From positions 186,001 to 250,000 of the forward strand of contig BCIK01000008.1 in assembly GCA_039545295.1 (NCBI GenBank): 64,000 nt of DNA, read 5' to 3'. Source of the DNA: Udeniomyces pyricola (taxonomy: Eukaryota; Basidiomycota; Tremellomycetes; Cystofilobasidiales; Mrakiaceae). Below, piece after piece: positions 33,841 through 45,001 of the stretch; positions within the stretch are counted from its first letter, which is position 1, and each line of letters starts with the position of its first letter. The translations under genes and the position numbers were made by a program. The notes beneath the pieces were generated by a model. It did no database searches, was not told the DNA's origin, and saw nothing but the letters and a program-made list of their open reading frames with translations.

Positions 33841-36800
33841 ATGGATATCGACATGTCCGACGGCGCGTCCACGTCCCCACGCCAAAGGGACCACGCCGAT
33901 AATTCGAAACCCAAAGGAGGCATCAACGGAAAGAAAGTCGCCTAGTACGTCGCCCCTTCTTCCCCTTCGGCCTCTTTCCTTTACCTTTGCCCAATCTAAA
34001 CGACGCCTCAGACCCATCCTGACCGTCTAAATTCCTATTTTTATTTATTTATTTATTTATGACATGCGGCGGCGTGTAGTTACTATGACCGTGAGTGTGG
34101 TTGACATGGCCTCGCGCGCGCGACTAGGCAGGACCAAGGCGAGCCCACAACGGGACAAAGTGGCATCGACGACCATCCTTTCTTCTCGTCATTATATTCG
34201 CCCTTTTCGTTCGATGGCACGACGACACCACGCTCTACTGTCTTGCCTTGTTTCCGTCTAGCTCTCTCTGCCTTGGTCGCCTCGAATGTACACTGTATAC
34301 GTAGCATTGCACCGCTTGTCAACTTGATAAGGGCAAGGNNGGGGGGGGGGGGGGGNCTGGACTGCTTCGCGTCGAACGCTCGTTGTTTCGTCGCCCCCCC
34401 CTAGACTCGTCATCAGCACGACCTTTGTCCATCTCCAGATTCTCCTCTTTTTCGTCTGGCTTGCTGAGATATCTGGTAGTCGGACCTTTATGCGCGTAAA
34501 GCAGTTGAGGAGTGCATTATTGAGCCGCCATCGCGGCCTAGCGTCGACTGTTCCTTGCCCTCTCCTGCCTTCTTGCCCGACTCGTCCCCTCCTTCCCCCC
34601 CAACGCCTTTCCTTATCCATCAAGTTACCCCTTACCTTATCATAATCATGCCTTAATGATCATAACTTAATCATACTAATTACTAAAACCCCTCTTTCTC
34701 CTTCTTGCCTACCAGACGATGTCGGCAACTTCAATTACGGTCTCGGTCACCCCATGAAGCCGCATCGTATACGAATGGCCCACAACCTCGTCGGCGCGTA
34801 CGGATTGCTCGACAAGATGGACGTCTTCGTTCGTACTCAATCTTCTCTGCTTCTTTCTTCTTCTTCTGCTGTTATATGGGAGTGTGCTTGTTTTTTTTTT
34901 CTTGTTGTTGTTGTTGTTTTAGTTGGAAACCTATGGCGTAACGGTGGAGGGGTTGGGTTATCAAGCCTGGGAGAAATCCGAGCTCGACGACGGAAAGAAA
35001 GCATATGGCATCTCAACCTCAAAACGCGTGGCGCTCATGCCCGCTTTCTCTCTTCTTTTTTTTTTCCGTTCTTTCCTTCCTCCCCTTCGCTTCTCTCTCA
35101 CCATCCTACACATACATGCATACACACAACAACATCAACCAAATCGATCCGAACGAACCTGATCGATTCCTGAACTTGACCCATCGCGTTGGAATCTGTC
35201 TTCCTTATCCTATCAGCGACCGACCCGAGCGGACCCCAACCAAATGACGCGCTTCCACTCCGACGAGTACATCGACTTCCTTGAAAAAGTCTCACCCGAG
35301 ACCGTCGAGGAGTTGACGGGAAGTGGAAGTAGATGTACGTTGGCTTTCATCGCTTTTTTTTGTCTTTTTATTTTTTTTTGTCTTTTTTCTCTCTTTTTCT
35401 TCTTCTTTTCTTCTATGGGATTTGTTTTTGAGAAGAGATTATATGCTGACTTTTTCTTGTTCTGATCTGTTTTGATCTTGTTCCTTTGTTTCGTTGACGA
35501 CTTCATCGTGGTCCTGCCTATCATTTTTCTTCCTTCTCTTTTTCCATATGCTCTGACTATTGCCCCTCTCCTCCCTTTGCCTGACTTCCGAACCGAACTC
35601 GGTCCGACTTGATCAGTCTTGACGGGAGAGGATTGCCCGGCGTTCGAAGGCCTCTTTGAGTTTTGTTCCATGTCGGCTGGAGGTTCAATATGTACGTGTC
35701 TCATCAGATTCCTTCTTTTTGTTCTTCTTCCTCTTGTGTCTCCTCTATCTTTTGTGTCCCCATCTTACCAATTGAGGAGATAGGAGCCAAGACTGATTCA
35801 AACTCCCCCCCCCCCCCTCTTTCACTTTTTCCTTTTTTCCTTCTTGCTTGCCATGTTTTTTCAGGCGCGGCGGAACGGTTAAACTCGGGTGCTGCCGATA
35901 CATGCATCAACTGGGCTGGAGGACTGCATCATGCCAAGAAGAGGGAAGCTTCTGGGTTCTGCTACGTCAACGACATCGTCCTTGGGATCTTGGAGCTGTT
36001 GAGGTAGGGTCTTTTCGTTTAAACGTTGCGGTGGGGTCGCAGGCAAGGTGGAGAGAGAAGTTTGTTAGAGAGGGGGAGAGCAGAGACATGTCATTCTTTC
36101 ACGTACGGTACCCTCTAACACCCCCTCCCCTTCCTTCCTCCTTTGAAAATAACCAGGTATCATCCTCGAGTGCTTTACATCGACATCGACGTTCACCACG
36201 GCGACGGGGTTGAGGAAGCGTTCTACTCGACCGATCGCGTCATGACGGCGAGTTTCCACAAGTTTGGCGATTTCTTTCCGGGAACGGGCGATGTTCGGGT
36301 TCGTTTGCCCCCCTCTCCCCTTTATCCCTTTCCCCTTCTTAATTTTCGTTCTTCTACTTCTCCTTTTCTTTGACCGTTGGAAGATACAGCGTTCTGACTC
36401 ACTCTTGGATTTCTTGCCTGTTTTGCCTGTTTCTTTCCTTCTCTTTGGTATGTTGATTGGTTTGCGGTCTGCATTTCTTCCTTTCTCTCTCTCTCTTTCC
36501 GGCCATCTTGTGTTTCGTAGGATACGGGAGTTGGAAAAGGGAAAGACTACGCCGTCAATGTCCCACTGCGAGACGGCGTGACGGACGAGTCGTACAAGAG
36601 TATCTTTCAACCGGTACGTTTCAGATGCGCTCCCCACAAGGGGGCTAAATTCCGTATCTCCGTTGCTGTTTCTATCTCATCGATAGCGGACTTGACGTTT
36701 TATGTCCGGTTTTTTTTGTTTTTTTTTTGTTGCGCGCTCTTAGGTGATTCAACATATCATGGACTGGTACCGACCATCCGCTATCGTTCTCCAATGCGGA

Positions 36801-38625
36801 GCGGATTCTCTCGCTGGTGACAAGCTGGGCCCGTTCAACCTGTCCCATCTGGGTCACGCCTCATGCGTCGAGTTCGTCTCGAGCTTTGGCGTGCCACTCA
36901 TGATGCTCGGTGGTGGTGGATATACCGTGAGGAACGTCGCGCGGACGTGGACATATGAGACTGGGTTGGTCCTCGGGGAGGAGTTGTCAGAGAACTTGCC
37001 ATTCAACCAATAGTGAGTCACCGGGGTTTTCTTTTTCTTCTTCCTTCTTCCCTTTTTTTTCTTCCACTCATCATTTTGATCAAATTGACAACTCGAACTC
37101 AAACCGGAACGATCCTTCCTTAACGTGTCGTTCTCTGTCTTTCTCTCTACTTTGCAGCATGGAGTACTTTGGTCCGCGGTTCAAACTCGAAGTCATGGAG
37201 AACAACCAGGAGAATCACAACTCACCCGAATATCTCGACGTGCGTTTAGCTCGGTTCTGTTTCCGAATTGTCCTCTAATGAGCTGATGGGATCTTACATC
37301 CTTGCTGATCGGTTCGCCTTCTCTCTCTCTCTCTCTTTTCCTTTTTCGAACCCTCTCTCCTCCTCCGGTTTTCCCTGTTTTTACTATGGCTGCCGCTTTG
37401 ATAGAATATCAAGTACGTCGGTCAATCTTCGCTTCGTCCTTTCGCTCTCTTTCTTCTACGTTTCATCCTCTCACGAGATATGTATTCATATATACGCGAA
37501 CCCGCGTGATCACTTCAACTAATCTCCTTCTCACTCACGACATGTGCTCGTCAGAACGAGGGTGATCGACATGCTTCGTTCCATGCCGTTCGCGCCGAGT
37601 GTCGGGATGCAAGAGGTTCCTGGCATCTCGCTCGGCAAGGCGATCGGCGTCCTTGGACCAGATGATGGAAGTGACGACGATAGTGACCTCGATATCCAGA
37701 TCAACCGTATGTACCGAAACGTTTTGCGCTGTTCTCTTTTGTTGTTGTTGTTGCTGTTGTTGTTGCTTCTTTCCCATCTATTTGGACAAGGATCTCACTT
37801 AGCCTTCTATCTTGCTTCGTTGATCCCCCCCTTCTTCCTTTCTCATCCTCATTTCGTTTGTTCTTTCTTTGCACAGAACGACTCAAACAAATCACCTCTG
37901 CCAGTCGTGCCGACGATGACTCGGACGACGACTCCCGAATGGACACTTCGGAAGACGATCGACCTCGCGGTCGGTCCCGTCACCCTCGATCGACGACGTC
38001 GGCTTCTCCTTTCCCTTCTTCCCATCTCCATCACTCCACGACCTCGTCGTCTTCTCATCAGCATGCTTCGTCCCATCACTCCCATTCCCATTCCCATTCT
38101 CATCACGCTTCGTCGTCGAAACTGCCACCGAGTCGGCTTCAATCGACATCGGCGTTTTACCCGTCGTCGACAACGGTGAACGAGACGATCGTCAAGACCC
38201 TCGCCGGTCGGAAACCTCCGATACCTCAACACTACCACCAACCGTATCCAAACGGAGGAGGAGGGGATGGTACGAGTTCTTATCACCCTCCGACGGGACC
38301 GGTGGATTTCTTTGGGGGCGCATCCGAATTGTCGGGTGGAGGAGCGGCTGGTGGACGAAAGAAACGATCGTTCTTCTCGCTCGGCGCGGGTGGGTCGGGA
38401 GGGTTCAATCGGATGACTCAAGGAGCGTTATTGGCGGCGGCGGCGACGGCGGCAGCGTCAGCAGCATCGCCGGTGGGAGGAGGGGGGACGACGAGTGCAG
38501 CAGCTGCTGCTACTACTACGTCTGGGCGAGGAGGCATAAGGACGGGGACGGATGGGTTGCTTTCGAGAGGAGCTAGTCAGATCCCTCAGAGTGTCGGATC
38601 AAGTGGAGGGTACAATGGGTTCTAA
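33841..38625 (+). CDS. Class I (Rpd3-type) histone deacetylase, tandem copy 2
   Basis: Paralog of the upstream gene in the same orientation. The start [20 protein letters not shown] leads to [29 protein letters not shown] with the canonical motif. Active-site elements match copy 1: [51 protein letters not shown]. An 8-nt exon at 37405-37412 makes [19 protein letters not shown], close to the usual PEYLDKIKTRV. The core ends [13 protein letters not shown]. The tail is long and disordered: an acidic [11 protein letters not shown] block, a Ser/His-rich block ([10 protein letters not shown]), then [31 protein letters not shown] and an Ala-rich end. N gap at 34339-34356 and a 13-base C run at 35805-35817 lie in introns. 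Confidence 0.95.
34080..34090 (+). other. 11-nt microexon in HDAC copy 2
   Basis: ttactatgacc between tag and gtgagt, identical to the copy 1 exon; completes A-Y-Y-Y-D-H-D-V-G-N. Confidence 0.9.
34339..34356. other. Assembly ambiguity (Ns) around a 15-base G run
   Basis: nn, fifteen G, n. Inside an HDAC copy 2 intron; no effect on the protein. Confidence 0.9.
37405..37412 (+). other. 8-nt microexon in HDAC copy 2
   Basis: aatatcaa, preceded by atag and followed by gtacgt. It gives D-N-I-K-T-R-V-I-D between the exon ending EYLD (GAC|gtgcgt) and the exon starting ACGAGGGTG after tcag-A. In copy 1 the equivalent codons are joined to the preceding exon without an intron. Confidence 0.8.
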
Positions 38626-39045
38626 TCCCTGTTTCCTTTTAACAAACAAAACAAAACAAAACAAACCCCCTCTTCTCCCCCCCCCCCCTCCCAAAAAAAA
38701 AAAAGATTTTAAAAAAATATGGGTTCAAGAGGAGGAAGAGAGGAAGGGTGAAGAGGAGAAGGAGGGCATTGAGATGAGATGAGATGATATGGTTTAATGA
38801 CAGAGAGAGAAAGAGATAGAGGATCGATTGGGAATATATTATAATCAAGGAGGGACACAAGGTGGATATATAGAAAGGAAGTTTGACATTTTTTTTCACT
38901 TTTTTTTTTTTTTTTTTTTTTCACACTTCCCGTTCGTGTTTGATTCTTCTTTTTTTTTCCTTCTTGTCTTTTCTCCTCCTCTCTCCTAGAGGGTGACAAA
39001 CCGATCCAACCAGCTGATATATATCCCTTTTGAGACGCATGTCGT

Positions 39046-39076
<31 letters not shown>

Positions 39077-40581
39077 CCTCCGACCACAATCATGGTCTCT
39101 GTTGGTTTAAGTACTTAGCGCCTATAAATGAGATCCGAGCACAGTCATAAACTCCCACATCGTCCTATCAGAGTTTGATCAAAACTGACGAGATTTATAT
39201 TCCTACTGCATGAACGTCGAAGAGCTGGCCATGGAATTTCTCTCTCTCCAGACAAAACTCTGCTTTTTGAAACCCCCCCCCCCCCCCTCAATTTATACGT
39301 GTCCGATATATACGGCTCCCTGAGTCTTTTGGTGGGAGTTCTTTGACCTGCCGGAGGAGCACTTGGGACGTTGATTTCCTTTTTTTTTTGGTCCTTGGGT
39401 TTGATTGGAGCTGACGGTTGTGTACTACGACGACGATACAATGGACGGTACGTACTGCACTCGTCGACCATAGACGGGTAGGTGTCCCGATGCATGGCTA
39501 CTATTGACGCACCTAGCTTACTCGGCTAAGTAGCTTATGATATTTGATCGCTTAGATGCGGATTAGATGAATGAATGGAAAGCTCACAGGCAGGCCGGGC
39601 GGCTGCTAGGTCAAGAAGACTGAAAAGATGAGAGAGATCAGAAAGGCGCAAAAAAAAAACCAAAAAAAAAAAAACCCCAAGAAGCCAAAAGAGAGAAATA
39701 GGCAAGCGGAGTTGATGTGTGTGATATATTCGATGGGTTCCCGTCGTTAGTTGATCAGTACCAGGAAATCCAATTGGTGAACTAGTCTATACTGTCTTGT
39801 TTTTTTTTGTGTGTGTGTGTGTTCTCCTTGATTTCTTCTTCAACTTGTTTCTGTTCTCTTCTTCTGTTTGAGCCGCAAGGGGGGGGGGGGCTGCAAGTGT
39901 GCACGCGTCGGGTGATAGAATGACGACCAAGGGAATGAAATCGATGAGGTTTTGAAAGAGATTGCGCGCTGAGGAGTGTATAAGTAAAACATGCAACGCG
40001 ACGTCGGTCTTGAAGAGTGACTGAGAGAGCTGAGCGTCGAAAAGACTGCTTCACATCTTCTTTTTTCGTCTTCTTGGGTCTTTTATTATTGTTCTTCTTC
40101 TTCTTTCTAGTCTTGCATCTTGCTTGCTTGCCGTGCCTCGTCTGGGGTCTTGGCCTTCTTTTTCTTCTTCTTTTCTTTGTCTTGGCTTCGTCTCGAAGGC
40201 TCGTCTCGTCTCGTCTTGAGGGCCTCCCCTCCGAGCCTGGAACCTTGCAGGAGGGCTGTTCATGTCAGTCAGTCTTGCCTCGGCGATCGCGGCAATAAGT
40301 AAAGGCCAGAGAGCAAGGCGCGCGGACTTGAAAGAGTTGAGTTCTCTTGAAAAGATATTTGAATTTGAGACTTGATAGATGAAAGCGAGCGGTGTGAATT
40401 GGAACGAGATTTTTTTTTTTTGGTTTTTTTTTTAGGGGGAGGGGGTTGGTGAGGAAGAGGAGAGACGCGATGACAAGAAAAGAGACGTCTGTTTGTTGAC
40501 TTGGTCTTGAAGAATTTCACGTCCTTTTTTCCGTTTTTTCTTCTGATCTTTCAGGCAGCTGAAGCCTTGAATTTGGGAATT
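38626..40581. other. Intergenic, HDAC copy 2 / TRA2 convergent ends
   Basis: Nearly 2 kb between convergent stops. It holds a 12-base C run (38677-38688), a 22-base T run (38900-38921), a 27-base A run (39050-39076), a 15-base C run (39273-39287) and a 12-base G run (39879-39890). Open frames here have only low-complexity content. No RNA gene recognised. Confidence 0.6.
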
Positions 40582-42378
40582 TTACCACCTGGCGGCGGGA
40601 GCAGCGGGGCCATCGTGAGCAGTGTCGTCCAAGTCGCGAGGAGGAAGAGGGCTGCGTCCAGAGGTCCTTGATGGTCCAGGCGATCGAGAGTAGGATCGTC
40701 GTCGAGGAGGAGGCCTGAAGAAACCATGAGAAAGGTAAAGGACGGCATGTGAACACGTGTTCGGCACATGAATGCCAAATCGCAAAGGACTAGTGAAGCT
40801 CACGAGGGAGAGTATCGCCTCTCTCGTCGGGGAGGAGACCTGGTGTCGCGAGAATCTCGAGCGGACCTGCCAAAGTCACTGTAAAAAGAAAGATCCATTT
40901 CGTCAGGGAAGGGAGTCAGAAACTTGGGCTCTTGCTTCACGAGGTAGATGCATCGTGTCACAACGTACTCGTATCGCTCAGATCGGTCGGATCGCTCGGA
41001 GCGACCATAGTCGTCTCGGTCCCGGTCTCGACGAGGGTAGTCAGGTCGCCTGTCCCGATCATCGTATCGAGGTCGTCGGTCGTCGTACCGGTCGTAGCGG
41101 TCGTTTCGGTCAAAGCCTCCACCGTATCCTCCACCGTATCCTCCACCTCGACCGTCTCGGCGAGGCTCGTCGTAGTCTCGTCGCTTCTGGCCCACTGAGC
41201 GAGAGGTACACAGAGAAGAAGAAAAGACCATAGAGCGGAGAATGAGGGCAAGCAGACAAGTTGATTAGCCCTCGGATCCACAACAAACGAGACCCATCAG
41301 TAGCCGTCGGTGCAAACGTAAACGCTGGCAACAGTAACACGTACTGTACTCTCCCGGGGTCGACTGGTGGGGCCGGGTAGTAATGGAGAAGTCAACTCGG
41401 ATTTTGCGCCCGTTCAGGTCCATACCACTCAAGTGGGTGATGCAGTCTTGAGCCTCGTCAACGGTCGACATGGTGACGAACCCAAATCCTCGCGATCGGT
41501 CAGACTTTTTTTTTGTTGGAGAGAGGAAGAGAGAGATAGAGAGAGCAAGGGAGATGATTTTCAGTCTTCATTCATACGGGCATACACAGAGCAGAGAGGA
41601 ACGAGGTAGAAGAAGTATACTGACGCGCTGGTCGTAAACGATGGTGACCTTCTGGACCTTACCGTACTTGCCAAACTCGTCCTCGAGATCAATCTCACGC
41701 GTCCTTACCGAGAGACCAAAGACGCCCAAGACCTCGGACCTGGGAACGTTCTATGGCGGGACAACAGTCCAATATGCGGGAAGGGGAAAAGAGGAGGATG
41801 GGCAAGACGTAAGTAAACGAGGCGTCAAAGCAGAAAGACAGAAGGACAAGGCGTTGCATCGACGATGTCGACTTACAGCAGGGACGATGGGAGGGCCAGG
41901 GATGGCCCTGGCGGAACCCGAGTTAGAAGGAGGGTTTCTGGACGGCGATGGGATAGCGAGAAGCGTCAGTAAAGCAGGTCGACATGTGATACGATGGTCA
42001 ACTTGGGGATTACACCGACGCGAAGGAACAGAAGAGTCTTTCTTGCGACGAAAGGGTCCACTCTCGCCTGTGCTACTCACGATGGACGGGCTCTCCAGTT
42101 ATCGGGACTGCGCGACCTGCCACCACGGGATCGCTCCCTGTACGACCTAGGAGCGGGAGGGTTAGAGAAATCGCGGTCCTCTCGCTTGGGGGAGAGGGAT
42201 CGTCGGGGAGAGTCGCGTCGAGTCGGTCGCTCAAACTCGTCATTGATGATGGGCTTGATGTCGGACTGAGCGAGAGGATGGACGGGCAAGATAGACAGGA
42301 AAAAGACGCGTCAGATTGTATGCGGGTTGTATGTTGAAAGGTTGAGAGGAAGGGTTGAAGCGGCAAGCGACGGACCAT
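40582..42378 (-). CDS. Tra2-like SR-family RNA-binding protein
   Basis: Predicted splicing regulator with one RRM between Arg/Ser-rich arms, the Transformer-2 layout. The first coding exon appears to be the ATG alone (42376-42378, then gtccgt), joined to [19 protein letters not shown]. The N-terminal arm has [12 protein letters not shown] and [18 protein letters not shown]. The RRM has RNP2 [29 protein letters not shown], and RNP1 [10 protein letters not shown], then [17 protein letters not shown] and the Tra2-like linker [17 protein letters not shown]. The C-terminal arm is Gly then Arg/Asp/Tyr-rich ([16 protein letters not shown]), followed by [20 protein letters not shown] and [19 protein letters not shown], ending APAARW. 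If the ATG-only exon is wrong, the start would move into the second exon. Confidence 0.88.
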
Positions 42379-42597
42379 GGTAGATGAGGAAGATACTATT
42401 GATGTCGCGAGAAGGAGCGGAAGGAGTCGTCAGTAGGAGGAAGAGGGGAAGGGTTCGGAGTGAACACTGGCGAGCAAGTAAGGGGGCTGGCTGCCTGCCG
42501 CTATGAGCTGATCGATGTGCGTGCGACCTTGTATTGATGAGCTCTCTAGCTCAGCTTATAGCTCAGACACCATGCGCCATGCATCATGATGAAGGCG

Positions 42598-42602
42598 CTG
42601 CT

Positions 42603-42648
<46 letters not shown>

Positions 42649-42650
42649 CA
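42598..42650. repeat. Compound (CTG)n(ATG)n microsatellite
   Basis: About six CTG units run directly into about twelve ATG units, upstream of both TRA2 and eL18. Confidence 0.95.
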
Positions 42651-42898
42651 TGTATCGTTATGTGTTGGCGGGCGCGCGAATATGATTGATGGACGTTGTC
42701 ACTCGTAGCGCGAGGTGTAGGCAGATAGTACGCGGTATCTGTCTCTCTTTGGTTTGCTGGGTGAATGAACGAGCGGATCAAAGGCAAAGAACAGGAGTCG
42801 CATATATAGATGTATGGATATGATGTGGGAAGCCAAAAGGGACGGGATGGGAAAATAAGTATAGCGGGAGTCGACAGAGGTGGTAAATACGTGGAGAG

Positions 42899-43140
42899 GC
42901 GGATGATGAGAGAAAAAGAAAAGAAAAGAAAAAAGACGCGGAGGGGAAGAAAGAGAGAAAGAGAGAAAGAGAGAGAGAGAGACGATATATATGTGAGTGA
43001 TGACAGACAGAGCAGTCGAGGGCGAGAGAGTGAGAGACAAAGAAGAGAGGCCAAGACAAGAGAGGGAGGGAGAGCTGGAGAGAGAAAGAGAGAGAGAGAG
43101 GGCGAGGCGAGAAGAGAAGAGAAAGAGCAAAGCAAGAAAT
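42899..43140. repeat. Purine-rich GA/GAAA tract
   Basis: About 240 bases, almost all A and G on the + strand, with runs of (GA)n and (AAGAGAG)n. On the TRA2 sense strand it is pyrimidine-rich, like many fungal promoters, but unusually long. Confidence 0.85.
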
Positions 43141-43297
43141 CTCAAACGTGGCGTGGGTGGTCAGTCACTTGACGCAAAAATCCTCTCGGACGGACGAGGG
43201 GGCGAAGAGGGAGAGGGCTCTTGCTCGCCCGTTCGAACTGGTCGACTCTCCCTCCTTCTGTTCTTGGACCTCCCCTCACTGACGACTTTCCTTCAAG

Positions 43298-45001
43298 ATG
43301 GTAAGGACCCGTTTCCTCTGCCCCGTCCCCAGCCCTATACAGACCTCCTCCACTCTGCCTTCAGCCCTGCCTCGTACTCTCCTATCGCATACGACACGAG
43401 TCCTCAAGCATACACGACAACCCAATCCAACTCGCCATCGAACCGCTCTTCCAAGTGCAAACTCACCCATCCATCAAGAAACGAGAAACAGTCCAGAGCA
43501 GGCCCTTCTCGCGCTTCTGCTCTCCCTCCTCCCCTCCCCCCCTCCCTCCCCAGTTCTTCCCTCCTTGGCCTCGCTCCTCCTCTCCTACGCGGCCAACGTT
43601 CTACACGACTACCTGCATCGAATCAAACCGCTCACGCCATACACACGCCAACACACGACACGTCCCCACGCCCAAATGATCCTTCTCCCTCCCCCCCCTT
43701 CGCATTTGCCTCTGGCCAAAACGCTGACTTCGAGTTTCGTTTGCCTCTCTTTCCTCCCTCCCCTCCTGCTTTCCTTCCCCCCTCTCTTCTTGCGTGGCTC
43801 TCGAATGCGTTTCGCTTCCATAGGGTATCGACATTCAGCACAAGCACGTCAAGAAGGGTGCTAGGCAGGCTCCCAAGTCGGAGGACCCCTACCTTCTCTT
43901 GCTCGTGAAGGTATGTACACCATCCCTTCCTTTGGGCTGCCTTCAAAATCCAGCCCTTCTGCGTTGAGCAAGCGACGCTTTCTCGCCAGGCCATGGACCT
44001 TTCTCTGTCGAAAGCACGAGCTGATCCTTCTTCCCCTTGCCATTGTGTCTCATTCTTTTCTCTCCGCCTTCCTTATTGCTCGATTGTTCTCTTGTCCAAC
44101 CCTTCTACCCCATTTGCGCGTTCCCATACATCCCTTGCTCAAAACTCCCTCCGGTCCTGTCGCTCTCCATTCAATCCCCATTCGCCCAACTCTCCGACCT
44201 CGCCTGCTCTCCACACCTATACCTTACCCAAACCCACATTCGCTTCGTTGTGCACGCCATCAGCTTTACCGCTTCCTTGCTCGACGAACTGACTCCAAGT
44301 TCAACAAGGTCGTTCTCAGGCGATTGTTCCAGTCCAAGACCAACCGACCCCCTTTGTCGATCTCGCGAATCGTCAAGCACACCCACAACGCCAACAAGGA
44401 TGGATCCAAGACCATCGTCCTTGTCGGAACCGTCACCGATGACGAGCGATTCCTCATTGTCCCCAAGATGACCATCGCCGCCCTCAGGTTCACCAGGAGT
44501 GCTCGGGAGAGGATCGTTGCTGCCGGTGGAGAGGGTGCGTAGTTGGACCATTTCAGTTGCGACATGACGCAGGAGGAGACTGGATTGAAGCTGAAAATGA
44601 CGAACAAACATGAAGACTGGGCAGTAATTGCAGCACAAACGCTGACACCTTGACTTCCCCCCTCCCCCTTTATATGCGTCCGTTTCTATCAGCCCTTACC
44701 CTCGACCAGCTTGCTCTCCGATCCCCCAAGGGATCCAACACCGTCCTTGTTCGAGGTTCCCGAACCTCCAGGGAGGCTTACCGACAGTGCGTCTTTCTCT
44801 CTGCCCTCTTTCCTGTTTTTCGAAAGGGTTCTTCTCTTCCATTACTCAATTGAACTGACCGCGTCCTCTCGCGTCTCCTGTTGCGCCTTGAACAGCTTCG
44901 GAATGGGCCCCCACAAGAACAAGAAGCCCTACACCATCTCCAAGGGTCGAAAGTTCGAGAAGGGACGAGGACGAAGGCACTCCAGGGGTTTCAAGGTGTA
45001 A
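43298..45001 (+). CDS. RPL18: 60S ribosomal protein eL18
   Basis: Structural protein of the large ribosomal subunit. The ATG at 43298-43300 is its own coding exon (ATG|gtaagg); an intron of 523 bases follows to the acceptor at 43822-43823. The next exon gives [20 protein letters not shown] and DPYLLLLVK. Then [90 protein letters not shown] and the end [13 protein letters not shown]...[12 protein letters not shown]. Length (about 186) and sequence fit eL18 throughout. Long introns relative to a short CDS are usual for fungal ribosomal protein genes. I looked for C/D-box snoRNA signals in the introns and saw none. Confidence 0.97.

Larger units (their letters stand above)
42379..43297. other. 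Divergent promoter region, TRA2 / eL18
   Basis: 0.9 kb between two divergent genes. Holds the CTG/ATG microsatellite at 42598-42650 and a purine-rich GA tract at 42899-43140. The minus-strand open frames here (for example 42584-43135) are low-complexity artefacts. Confidence 0.65.

Noticed and set aside
28700..38625. HDAC duplication as a transposon or assembly duplicate
   Set aside because: Introns and tails differ thoroughly, so it is not a misassembly; no flanking direct or terminal repeats were seen.
39145..39495. Possible small gene (116 residues, minus) downstream of HDAC copy 2
   Set aside because: Contains the translation of a 15-base C run and no conserved segment.
42584..43145. 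Minus-strand frames rich in Ser/Leu (183 and 148 residues)
   Set aside because: Products of the GA/CT tract and the CTG/ATG repeat; composition only reflects the repeats.
42997..43908. 303-residue plus-strand frame over the eL18 start
   Set aside because: It reads through eL18 intron 1 in a different frame; eL18 itself is unambiguous.
43301..44280. snoRNA in eL18 introns
   Set aside because: No C/D pair with terminal stem and no convincing H/ACA pattern found by eye; a covariance-model search would be needed.
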